From: a virus
Direction: 5' to 3' (one strand)
Virus record (IMG/VR): IMGVR_UViG_3300035206_000470
Coordinates: 1-31,048 of that record
Length of the DNA stretch: 31,048 bases
Shown here piece after piece: positions 1 to 5,912 of this stretch (its first letter is position 1; each line of letters opens with the position of its first letter). The translations under genes and the position numbers were made by a program. Under the pieces are notes generated by a model. It was not told where the DNA came from, did no database searches, and worked only from the letters and a program-made list of their open reading frames with translations.

Positions 1-365
1 AAAACGGTGACTCTTTACGATACGTAAAGGATCAAACCGAGGCTATTTGTTTAGAGGCCGTGAAACAAAACGGTGACTCTTTACGATACGTAAAGGATCA
101 AACCGAGGCTATTTGTTTAGAGGCCGTGAAACAAAACGGTGACTCTTTACGATACGTAAAGGATCAAACCGAGGCTATTTGTTTAGAGGCCGTGAAACAA
201 AACGGTGACTCTTTACGATACGTAAAGGATCAAACCGAGGCTATTTGTTTAGAGGCCGTGAAACAAAACGGTGACTCTTTACGATACGTAAAGGATCAAA
301 CCGAGGCTATTTGTTTAGAGGCCGTTAAACAAGACGGTGACTCTTTACAATACGTAAATTTATAA
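1..365 (+). repeat. 66-bp perfect tandem repeat array
   Basis: Four identical 66-bp units start at bases 1, 67, 133 and 199. A fifth (265-330) differs by one substitution near 326, and a partial sixth (331-365) carries two more substitutions before the stop codon. The unit is 22 codons long, so the array stays in frame. The array runs into the window's 5' edge, so the true copy number is unknown. Identity at synonymous positions shows recent expansion or gene-conversion-like homogenisation; an assembly that collapsed or ended at the repeat is also possible. Confidence 0.95.
3..365 (+). CDS. 22-residue tandem-repeat protein, 5' truncated (DUF4116-like repeats)
   Basis: The frame is open from the window edge and ends at the TAA at 363-365, giving 120 residues with no certain start; a GTG at 60 lies inside the repeat and is not a convincing start. 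Each unit contains NGDSLRYVKDQT followed by EAICLEAVKQ, which would form an amphipathic helix-turn repeat. The AVKQNG...LRYV pattern resembles DUF4116-type repeats found in bacterial, phage and giant-virus proteins; this assignment is from memory of the pattern. Function is unknown, with protein-protein interaction the usual guess for such repeats. The gene lies next to the unknown gene at 369 and upstream of the endolysin, and its real start may lie at the other end of the molecule (see 31034). Confidence 0.75.
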   Translation, partial: NGDSLRYVKDQTEAICLEAVKQNGDSLRYVKDQTEAICLEAVKQNGDSLRYVKDQTEAICLEAVKQNGDSLRYVKDQTEAICLEAVKQNGDSLRYVKDQTEAICLEAVKQDGDSLQYVNL

Positions 366-368
366 AAC

Positions 369-785
369 ATGAAACTAATAAAAAACCCCAGAGGGGCAAT
401 ATTGACGATTTTAGATTTTGAAGCTTGGGACGGATTAAACGAACGTTTAGAGCTCTGCAGTAAAATAAAAGTAAATAGTACAGGCGAAACAACCGCGCTA
501 TTTTTTGAGTCGGTCGGCGGTTCTTACTGGGAAACATTCAAAAAAGACCCAACGGCGCAAATTTTCGAGCGCCCCAAGCTCGGCCAATTGTCGAAACCTG
601 ATTATTATTTAATAATATTAGATCTTGCCCGCTCCGATAACCAACCCCCGACCGTTATAAAATACTTAATCGAGTGTTATGAGTTAGCTATTAAGCATGA
701 GAAGCAAACAAAGCGTTTAGAATACGAATTAAAAAATGATTTAGACACATCAAGCCGAAAAAGTACAAAGGTTTGGCAATTTTAG
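369..785 (+). CDS. Hypothetical protein between repeat protein and endolysin
   Basis: 138 residues, soluble, with no signal peptide or membrane segment. It starts three bases after the stop of the repeat gene, so it is probably translated from the same message. The N-terminal half alternates short hydrophobic strands (GAILTILDF, TTALFFESVGG). The C-terminal half is helical and charged (residues about 100-135, rich in K, E and L). I do not recognise the family. Position just before the endolysin suggests a late or lysis-region gene, but nothing in the sequence shows a lytic role. Confidence 0.75.
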   Translation: MKLIKNPRGAILTILDFEAWDGLNERLELCSKIKVNSTGETTALFFESVGGSYWETFKKDPTAQIFERPKLGQLSKPDYYLIILDLARSDNQPPTVIKYLIECYELAIKHEKQTKRLEYELKNDLDTSSRKSTKVWQF

Positions 786-790
786 AAAAT

Positions 791-1243
791 ATGAAAAAAT
801 TAATATTAATAACCTTAGCGCTTTTGTTCTTTACGTGCTCAGGACACGCCCAGAACTTTAAGCAATACAAACAAGCTGAGTTTTTAACGTTTGCTTATGA
901 GTTTGCAATTATAGTACATTTTAAATACGATATACCGCCCGCGGTAACGATGGCCGTTTGTATTTTAGAAAGTGGTTGGGGGCAAAGTTACGCCGCCCGT
1001 GTTAGGTGCAATTATTTCGGGTATAATAAAGGCAAAAAGATTTACCCCAGTGCAACCGCTTCTTTTTTAGATTTTGGTTTGTTATTACGTACAAAAAAGA
1101 GATATAAACCATTATTTAAAAACGATCTTACAGACGTCGGGTTATTTTGCCACGGGCTCAGGGCTTGCGGTTATAACAATAGTGAGGATTACCCAACTAA
1201 ATTAATTCAAATAATTAAATCTTATAAACTAGATGAACTCTAA
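791..1243 (+). CDS. Secreted endolysin, glucosaminidase (GH73/LYZ2-like)
   Basis: 150 residues from the ATG at 791. This start is preferred over one at 773, which overlaps the previous gene, because it gives a clean Sec signal peptide: MKK, a hydrophobic core, then cleavage after GHA before Q21, the usual Bacteroidota A|Q site. The mature part carries the N-acetylglucosaminidase signature: ILESGWGQS with the likely catalytic Glu at residue 60, followed by NYFGYN at about 74-79. Enzymes of this family cut the glycan strands of peptidoglycan. A signal peptide lets the enzyme reach the periplasm without a classical holin pore. At 150 residues it is essentially the bare catalytic domain. TCSG near the cleavage region is not a proper lipobox, so a lipoprotein is less likely. 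Confidence 0.88.
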   Translation: MKKLILITLALLFFTCSGHAQNFKQYKQAEFLTFAYEFAIIVHFKYDIPPAVTMAVCILESGWGQSYAARVRCNYFGYNKGKKIYPSATASFLDFGLLLRTKKRYKPLFKNDLTDVGLFCHGLRACGYNNSEDYPTKLIQIIKSYKLDEL

Positions 1244-1346
1244 ACCACTTTCTAAAAGCCATTATAATATGTTTTGCGCCTTGCTCCAAATAAAAAATAA
1301 CAGGGCCTCAAGCTTAGCCCTATTTAAAAAGATTCTAAATAGTTAA
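1233..1346 (+). CDS. Possible 37-residue protein overlapping the endolysin 3' end
   Basis: An ATG at 1233 overlaps the last 11 bases of the endolysin gene and opens 37 codons to a TAA at 1344-1346. The product begins MNSKPLSKSHYN and ends LALFKKILNS; it is basic and could form one amphipathic helix. The coding stretch overlaps a hairpin followed by seven T's. The overlap is typical of phage coupled genes, but the ORF is short and has no recognisable motif, so it may be chance. Confidence 0.3.
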   Translation: MNSKPLSKSHYNMFCALLQIKNNRASSLALFKKILNS

Positions 1347-1358
1347 GAGCCTTTTTTT
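1313..1358 (+). terminator. Terminator closing the endolysin region
   Basis: CTATTTA (1320-1326) pairs with TAAATAG (1336-1342) around a nine-base loop, and CTTA (1313-1316) can pair with TAAG (1344-1347) below a small internal loop. The run of seven T's at 1352-1358 follows. The stem is AT-rich and imperfect, so strength is uncertain. It separates the lysis region from the replication region. Confidence 0.5.
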
Positions 1359-1388
1359 ATTGCAAAAGTTTTTGTATATTTGTTTAAG
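1354..1388 (+). promoter_or_regulatory. Bacteroidota-type promoter for the structured RNA / replication operon
   Basis: TATATTTG at 1375-1382 is a perfect match to the Bacteroidota -7 consensus TAnnTTTG. The -33 region is only a T-rich tract (1352-1358), a weak match to TTTG. Predicted transcription start is about 1387-1388, which is exactly where the first strand of the RNA helix begins. Confidence 0.65.
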
Positions 1389-1499
1389 GTCGTGGAAAAC
1401 CTCAAAGATACATTTTTATTTTAATAGCCTTTAAAGGTGCGGTTAACACTTCCTTTGTGTTAATGTTTCCACGACCGCCGTACCTTTAAAGGCTTTTTT
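1388..1499 (+). ncRNA. Structured leader RNA or small RNA with interleaved helices
   Basis: Three helices can be read directly. Helix 1: GGTCGTGGAAA (1388-1398) with TTTCCACGACC (1466-1476), 11 bp. Helix 2: 1426-1442 with 1478-1494, 17 bp with one G-U wobble, followed by six T's. Helix 3: TTAACAC (1443-1449) with GTGTTAA (1457-1463), a seven-base loop. Helices 1 and 2 are interleaved, so they form either a pseudoknot or alternative folds. The promoter at 1375 places the 5' end at helix 1 and the T-run marks the 3' end, giving about 110 nt. It lies directly before the replication initiator gene. It may be a free small RNA or an attenuating leader. No known riboswitch class is recognised. Confidence 0.6.
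1426..1499 (+). terminator. Strong intrinsic terminator upstream of the replication initiator
   Basis: AGCCTTTAAAGGTGCGG (1426-1442) pairs with 1478-1494 over 17 bp with a single G-U pair, and T's run to 1499, eleven bases before the initiator ATG. The position before rather than after a gene points to attenuation of the replication operon or to the 3' end of a small RNA. The core CCTTTAAAGG is itself a palindrome in both arms. Confidence 0.65.
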
Positions 1500-1509
1500 A
1501 TTCTCTACA

Positions 1510-2460
1510 ATGATATATAACACAATATACCACGATATAAGAAACGCCGCGGGGCTTAGTATGTTAGATTATTGTTTACTTGAGTCTATTTACTTACTTT
1601 CAACAAGTTCAAAAGCTAAATATAAAACTTGGTGCAATGCTACAAAACCCGCGTTTAATTACTTGGCGAGTTCTCGCACTATTGCAACCCGTTTTAAATA
1701 TTTAGAGGCTAAGGGTTGGCTAATATTTAAAGACGAAAAGCGATTTTTAAAAAAGACCTCGGACAAGTATTTTTGCGAGGTTTACGCTTACATTTTAGGC
1801 ATGAAGAAACTTCACCCCAAGCATGAAGAAACTTCACCCCCAGGCATGAAGAAACTTCACCCCAAGCATGAAGAAACTTCACCCAATAATAATAGTAACT
1901 CTATTGATAGTAATAAAAAAGAGAGTAAAAAAGGGGCCCCCTCTTCTGAGGACGCCTTAGAAAATAATTTTATTAAAAACCAAGACGAAAAAGAAAAAGA
2001 AAAAAGCCCCGCGAAAAAAGAAAAACATATTTTTCCAGATAACACCCCGAGAAAATCTTACAAGGTAACGCCCCCGCCAACTTTTGAAAATTCTAAAAAG
2101 CCTTTTGAAATATTTTTAAATAATTACCCTTTTGAGGCTAAGGGTTGGAGCAAGCAAATAATAAAAGATTTTTTATTGTATTGCGAAATTAGAGCCGAGG
2201 GCCGCCAACTTTCAACCGCTCAAATAAAACTAAGACTAACAGAAATAAACGAGGCATTAAAAAAACACGATAATAAAGATATTGTTATGATTTTAAAAGC
2301 CGCCCAAAATGGCCGCGGCGGCGGTTGGGCCTCTTTTGAGTTTGACGAACGAATAAAAGACCGCCTCGCAGCTAAGAACAAGAAAAAACATAATGTAACG
2401 GAAAGTTATGATATTGTAAAGGATCAATTAAACGACCCTAATTTTTTATTTAAAATGTAA
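1510..2460 (+). CDS. Replication initiator / replisome organizer-like protein
   Basis: 316 residues. The N-terminal third looks like a winged-helix DNA-binding domain, with a likely recognition region LASSRTIATRFKYLEAKGWL at about residues 52-71. Residues about 98-125 are encoded by four DNA iterons, and residues about 126-185 are a K/E/S-rich flexible linker. A helical C-terminal domain (about 190-316) would contact other replication proteins. This architecture, with DNA-binding domain, iteron-encoded linker and C-terminal interaction domain, matches phage initiators such as lambda O and Gram-positive replisome organizers, although no sequence homology to lambda O is claimed. It sits behind a promoter and attenuator-like RNA and is followed closely by a second replication-module gene. 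The exact family is not certain. Confidence 0.7.
   Translation: MIYNTIYHDIRNAAGLSMLDYCLLESIYLLSTSSKAKYKTWCNATKPAFNYLASSRTIATRFKYLEAKGWLIFKDEKRFLKKTSDKYFCEVYAYILGMKKLHPKHEETSPPGMKKLHPKHEETSPNNNSNSIDSNKKESKKGAPSSEDALENNFIKNQDEKEKEKSPAKKEKHIFPDNTPRKSYKVTPPPTFENSKKPFEIFLNNYPFEAKGWSKQIIKDFLLYCEIRAEGRQLSTAQIKLRLTEINEALKKHDNKDIVMILKAAQNGRGGGWASFEFDERIKDRLAAKNKKKHNVTESYDIVKDQLNDPNFLFKM
1799..1884 (+). repeat. Four 20-bp iterons inside the initiator gene
   Basis: GCATGAAGAAACTTCACCCC occurs at 1799-1818, 1821-1840 and 1844-1863, and 19 of its 20 bases at 1866-1884. Start-to-start spacings are 22, 23 and 22 bp, about two helical turns. Each copy holds the inverted repeat TGAAG-AAA-CTTCA. Because 22 and 23 are not multiples of three, successive copies are read in different frames (KKLHP versus HEETSP), so the conserved unit is the DNA, not the protein. 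Confidence 0.9.
1885..1932 (+). other. AT-rich stretch next to the iterons, candidate DNA unwinding element / origin
   Basis: Directly after the fourth iteron the sequence is almost all A and T, with AATAATAATAGTAA at its start and AGTAATAAAAAAGAGAG further on. It lies at the same relative place as the AT-rich unwinding region beside the iterons in the lambda O gene. Together with the iterons it is the best candidate for the replication origin in this window. Confidence 0.55.
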
Positions 2461-2472
2461 ATTATAAAAGCA

Positions 2473-3399
2473 ATGAACAACAAACCAACAACAACAAATA
2501 ATAAGCACGAAATTATTTTAAAACCTAGAAGCTCGGGCCGCACGTTTGCCGTTTTAGCTCAAAAATGCCATACAACCCCCGACGTACTGGCTACAATAAT
2601 AAAAGGCGAAAAAAACCGTATAAAAGAATGTTTAGAGTTTTCTCAAGAGGAAACTATTAAATCGCTGCAAAATAGAATTTTTGGAGTTTTAGAGCTTTAC
2701 ACTTCGGCCCCAGTACGAACCGAAACGGGAATAACAGACAACGCGCGGCAATTAATCGCCGCCCTAATGAATATAACAATATCTAAATTCTCTTTTTTGT
2801 CGGTTGACGAAATAAAGCAAGCTTTTGACTTGGCCGCCCTCGATGGCTTGGATTTATCGACATATTACGGAAAAATAACCGTTACTTTGTATATAAAAGT
2901 GTTGAAAAACTATGTAAACAAGCGTAATTTAATACGCCAAGAATACGACAAATCTTTAAAACTTTTAAATACACAAAGCGACGAGGACAAGAAAAACGAG
3001 CTCAACGCCGCCGCCGTTAATAATATTATACAACAATACACGGCCTTAGTTGCTCAGTACATTAGCGGCGAAAAAGTAACGATTGAAAATATACCTTATA
3101 ATTGGGGCGAGAATCTTAATAAAATAGGGCGTTTAAATGTAGAGTTAAGTACTAAGCAAGAAATAAAGAAAGAAGCTCTAAAAATGGCAATTAGTAGCGT
3201 AAAAAGGACAATAAGCGACGCAAAAGAAAACCCCTATACTAAAAAAGCACTAAGAGACACTCTTAAGAGTTATTTAAACAAGATCGCCGAGGGTGGCGAG
3301 CAAGAAACCCCCGAGAAAATAAAAGCTTTACAATTATCGTTTTATAAAAAACTCGTTGTTTTGGAATCAATTAAAAACGACGCTTTAGAACAATTTTAA
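2473..3399 (+). CDS. Replication-module protein of unknown function
   Basis: 308 residues, soluble and largely helical. A central conserved-looking block (about residues 110-160) reads SVDEIKQAFDLAA, then YYGKITVTLYIKVLKNY, a pattern I associate with uncharacterised proteins of Bacteroidota phages and mobile elements. No Walker A or nuclease motif is visible, so it is not a DnaC-type ATPase or primase by sequence. It begins 12 bases after the initiator gene and ends three bases before the methyltransferase. Its place beside the initiator would suit a helicase-loading partner of the lambda P kind, but that is inference from position only. Confidence 0.65.
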   Translation: MNNKPTTTNNKHEIILKPRSSGRTFAVLAQKCHTTPDVLATIIKGEKNRIKECLEFSQEETIKSLQNRIFGVLELYTSAPVRTETGITDNARQLIAALMNITISKFSFLSVDEIKQAFDLAALDGLDLSTYYGKITVTLYIKVLKNYVNKRNLIRQEYDKSLKLLNTQSDEDKKNELNAAAVNNIIQQYTALVAQYISGEKVTIENIPYNWGENLNKIGRLNVELSTKQEIKKEALKMAISSVKRTISDAKENPYTKKALRDTLKSYLNKIAEGGEQETPEKIKALQLSFYKKLVVLESIKNDALEQF

Positions 3400-3402
3400 G
3401 AC

Positions 3403-4692
3403 ATGAAAAACAAACTAAAAGAATATAATGTTTTGTCCTTATTTAACGGTATGTCATGCGGGTTTATGGCATTAGATAACCTAGGATATAAAAAGATAAA
3501 TTATTATGTTTCAGAAATAGACAGACAAGCTAACAAAGCGGCTAAGATAATAAACCCTAATACTATATTTTTGGGTGACGTTGTAATGCTACGCCGCGTT
3601 ATTTGTTGGAGCGATACGGTAATAAATAAAGCGCTTGCCTCTGCGTACTTAAGCCAGGGAACAAAAGACAAAATAAAGGCTTTGTTATTTGTTAGAAATG
3701 TAAAGTTTGATTTAATATTAGCGGGCTCGCCGTGTCAGGGTTTTAGCTTTGCGGGTAAACAACTTAATTTTGACGACCCAAGAAGTAAATTATTTTTTGA
3801 TTTTGCCAAAATATTGGATAAACTTAAAAAAGTTAACCCAGAAGTTAATTTTTTACTTGAAAATGTAAGAATGAAGCAAGAAAGCGCTTTTATTATATCG
3901 AATATTTTAAAAGTAATGCCTATAAAAATAAACTCGGCTTTGTTGTCTGCTCAAAATAGAGCACGCCTTTATTGGGTTAACTTTGGGCCTCAGTTTCAAA
4001 AGGCAATGTTTCAGCCAATAAGTAGCGCAATAGAACAACCAAAAGATAAAGGTATTTTGTTAAATGATGTTTTAGAAAATAATGTAAGTGATAAATATTA
4101 TTTAAGTGATAAGGGGATAAAAACGGTAACAAATGAAACTAGGCTAAAAAAGAGGTTTTCCGCTATTAATGGGGTAAAATCTCTTTGCTTGTTGGCGTCG
4201 GGCACAAACAATCTAAGCGGGACGCATATTGATGAGAATAAATTAACAATTTGCGCCGCGATGAGGGGCAGATACGACGACAACGGCGATATAAAACAAG
4301 AGATAGAAGTAAGAAAAGACAATAAAACCAATTGTTTAACCTCAGTACAAAAAGACAATTATTTAATAGTACCAGAGGCAACAAAAAAAGGATATACCGA
4401 AATAAAAGACGGCGAATGTGTAGATTTAACCTTTATTGATTCAAAGACAAGACGAGGGCGAAAAATGGATAAAAAAAGCAACTGTTTAACAGCCTCAAAT
4501 TATGATTTTTGCCAATGGAAAGATGCTAAGATCAGACGTTTAACCCCCTTAGAGTGTATGAGGTTGCAAACAATACCCGCCAAATATTCGGATTTACTGT
4601 TAAAAAGTAATATTTCAGATAGTCAACATTATAAAATGGCTGGGAACGGTTGGACGGTTGAGGTTATAAGCTATCTTTTAAGCCATATTTAA
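3403..4692 (+). CDS. DNA (cytosine-5) methyltransferase
   Basis: 429 residues with the C5-methyltransferase motifs in order. Motif I is SLFNGMSCG (12-20), binding S-adenosylmethionine. Motif IV is SPCQGFSFAG (109-118) with the nucleophile Cys111. Motif VI is LLENV (151-155), motif VIII is SAQNRARLYW (182-191), and motifs IX-X lie near the C-terminus, including AGNGWTVEVI. The roughly 185 residues between motifs VIII and IX hold the target recognition region, with two similar blocks (NCLTSVQKDN and NCLTASNYDF). The motif I form is shared by many phage enzymes and by the DNMT3 branch. It transfers a methyl group to C5 of cytosine; the site cannot be read from sequence. Likely roles are protection from host restriction or of self against the downstream nuclease. 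It is the last gene before a terminator. Confidence 0.92.
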   Translation: MKNKLKEYNVLSLFNGMSCGFMALDNLGYKKINYYVSEIDRQANKAAKIINPNTIFLGDVVMLRRVICWSDTVINKALASAYLSQGTKDKIKALLFVRNVKFDLILAGSPCQGFSFAGKQLNFDDPRSKLFFDFAKILDKLKKVNPEVNFLLENVRMKQESAFIISNILKVMPIKINSALLSAQNRARLYWVNFGPQFQKAMFQPISSAIEQPKDKGILLNDVLENNVSDKYYLSDKGIKTVTNETRLKKRFSAINGVKSLCLLASGTNNLSGTHIDENKLTICAAMRGRYDDNGDIKQEIEVRKDNKTNCLTSVQKDNYLIVPEATKKGYTEIKDGECVDLTFIDSKTRRGRKMDKKSNCLTASNYDFCQWKDAKIRRLTPLECMRLQTIPAKYSDLLLKSNISDSQHYKMAGNGWTVEVISYLLSHI

Positions 4693-4705
4693 AATAATTA
4701 TTAAC

Positions 4706-4752
4706 GGGGTCTTTGAGTCGCAATTAAGGAGCGCGGCAAGAGGGCCCCTTTT
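4706..4752 (+). terminator. Terminator after the cytosine methyltransferase
   Basis: GGGG (4706-4709) pairs with CCCC (4745-4748), TCTT (4710-4713) with AAGA (4738-4741), and GTCGC (4717-4721) with GCGGC (4733-4737), with a three-base internal loop on one side and GGG bulged on the other. TTTT follows at 4749-4752. It lies 14 bases past the methyltransferase stop and closes the replication operon. Confidence 0.6.
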
Positions 4753-4802
4753 AATTATCACTCAGCTTTTAATATATTACAATAATTTATTATCTTAGTT
4801 GT

Positions 4803-5327
4803 ATGATAAAGATACAATTAACCCCCGAAATACTTGAACGGGCAAAGTCTTATTTTGATTTTGAGGCTTTGCCTAATTCAATAACCAAGGGCGGCGGCAA
4901 TATTTACGGCGCTATTGGCGAAATTATAACGCTTGATCATTACAAAAAATTAGGAGTTAAGGCAGAGCGGGCGAATACTTACGACTATGATTTAATTATA
5001 GACGGTTTAAAAGTAGATGTAAAAGCCCGCCCTTTAAATAAGCCTTTGCGGCCTTGGAATAGTGCGAGTATACCCGCGTACCAAAAGCAACAAAAAACAG
5101 ATTATTATATCTTTGTGTTTATTTTAAAAGATTACTCGGCGGCATGGTTGGCGGGTTACCTGAGTAAAGAGGATTTTTACACAAAAGCCCGTTTGTATTT
5201 AAAAGACGAGCCGTCGGGGTTTAATTTTAACTTTCATTTAGATACTTATACAATCATTTCGCGACAACTCGACCCAATAACCCCCCTAAAAAGATATACT
5301 TTAATTACTGAGAATAAAAAAGCTTAA
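4803..5327 (+). CDS. PD-(D/E)XK-like nuclease
   Basis: 174 residues. The restriction-endonuclease fold signature is visible: GAIGE with Glu40, then YDYDLIIDG with Asp63, then KVDVKAR with Asp72-x-Lys74, in the usual order E...D...(D/E)xK. The rest is a mixed strand/helix domain with no other motif. It has its own transcription unit, with a terminator on each side. A near-match to the -7 box (TATCTTAG, 4791-4798) lies five bases before the ATG and would give a leaderless message. Proximity to the cytosine methyltransferase suggests a restriction partner. DNA repair, recombination or host DNA degradation are equally open. The fold call is from motif reading only. Confidence 0.62.
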   Translation: MIKIQLTPEILERAKSYFDFEALPNSITKGGGNIYGAIGEIITLDHYKKLGVKAERANTYDYDLIIDGLKVDVKARPLNKPLRPWNSASIPAYQKQQKTDYYIFVFILKDYSAAWLAGYLSKEDFYTKARLYLKDEPSGFNFNFHLDTYTIISRQLDPITPLKRYTLITENKKA

Positions 5328-5352
5328 CAGTTAATAACCGTTAAGCTTTTTT
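5316..5352. terminator. Bidirectional terminator between convergent genes
   Basis: AAAAAAGCTTAAC (5316-5328) pairs perfectly with GTTAAGCTTTTTT (5340-5352), 13 bp, and GTT/AAC extends the stem inside. A-runs and T-runs flank it symmetrically, so it can stop transcription both ways. It contains the stop codon of the nuclease gene and touches the stop codon of the minus-strand gene at 5353. Confidence 0.9.
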
Positions 5353-5541
5353 TTATTTGATTTTTAAGACCCAATTAAAAGCCTCTATTTTTACTTTATA
5401 CGCTTTTATGTTTGCTTTGCTTTCTTCAATTTCTTTTTTGCTTCTATTGAATTGGTTAGCGTGTTTTTGAAAGTTATTTTCGAGTTCTATAAACTTATTT
5501 AGGTCGTTTATTTTTTCTTTTATTTCTGCTTTTTTTCGCAT
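5353..5541 (-). CDS. Small coiled-coil protein, last gene of the minus-strand cassette
   Basis: 62 residues, highly charged and almost entirely predicted helix, rich in K, E, N and I with heptad-like spacing (for example KINDLNKFIELENNF). No membrane segment or cysteine. It starts five bases after the stop of the upstream minus-strand gene, so the two are surely co-transcribed. Its stop lies in the bidirectional terminator. I do not recognise a family. Its small size and coiled coil suggest a partner of the membrane proteins encoded before it. Confidence 0.65.
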   Translation of the reverse strand: MRKKAEIKEKINDLNKFIELENNFQKHANQFNRSKKEIEESKANIKAYKVKIEAFNWVLKIK

Positions 5542-5546
5542 GAGTT

Positions 5547-5897
5547 TTATTTTACCTCTGTAAATTCTATGTACTGGGCCCCGCTCCGAGCCCGTTTTTC
5601 TTGCTGTTTTAAATAATTCTTTGCGGCTTGTATATTTACCGACCCGTCGGGGTTTAGGAATTTTCTAACTTTACGGCACTCTATTTTTAAAGCCTTGTCT
5701 TTTGTTCTTGTTGTTTTCTTGGTCAACGCCTCGAGCTCTTTTTTATGTAGATCTGTTACATAATCGAAACCCGCTTTCATTACCCCAATAAACCAAATAA
5801 GCAATAAAGGGAAAAATAATAATTGCATAATTATAATATTATTTTGATTAAAAAGAAAAAGAACCAAGCTACAAAAATAAAAGTGAAAAATTCCCAA
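5547..5897 (-). CDS. Small membrane-anchored protein in the minus-strand cassette
   Basis: 116 residues from the first ATG. An alternative start at 5828 (Met24, MQLLFFPLLLIWF) would give 93 residues and is preceded by a more typical A/T-rich leader. The longer form keeps the usual short gap (15 bases) to the previous gene. In either form there is a strong N-terminal membrane segment (LLFFPLLLIWFIGVM), followed by a basic soluble domain with KKTTRTKDKALKIECRKVRK and a motif FLNPDGSVNIQAAKNYL. Topology is most likely N-out or N-anchored with a cytoplasmic basic tail. No family recognised. Confidence 0.62.
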   Translation of the reverse strand: MGIFHFYFCSLVLFLFNQNNIIIMQLLFFPLLLIWFIGVMKAGFDYVTDLHKKELEALTKKTTRTKDKALKIECRKVRKFLNPDGSVNIQAAKNYLKQQEKRARSGAQYIEFTEVK

Positions 5898-5912
5898 TAG
5901 TCGGTTTTGTTG

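Noticed and set aside
1-365. CRISPR-like array
   Set aside because: The units are contiguous 66-bp copies with no spacers and stay in frame as a protein repeat.
1388-1499. Type III toxin-antitoxin RNA
   Set aside because: Those antitoxin RNAs consist of tandem repeats followed by a ToxN-like toxin; neither is present.
1244-1509. tRNA gene in the largest gene-free stretch
   Set aside because: No cloverleaf with a T-arm consensus or CCA end can be drawn; the helices present do not fit.
1799-1884. CRISPR or protein-level repeat
   Set aside because: The gaps are only two or three bases and successive copies are read in different frames, so they are DNA iterons.
4098-4384. Minus-strand ORFs inside the cytosine methyltransferase
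   Set aside because: They are antisense to the target recognition region of a complete enzyme; no start context or homology pattern.
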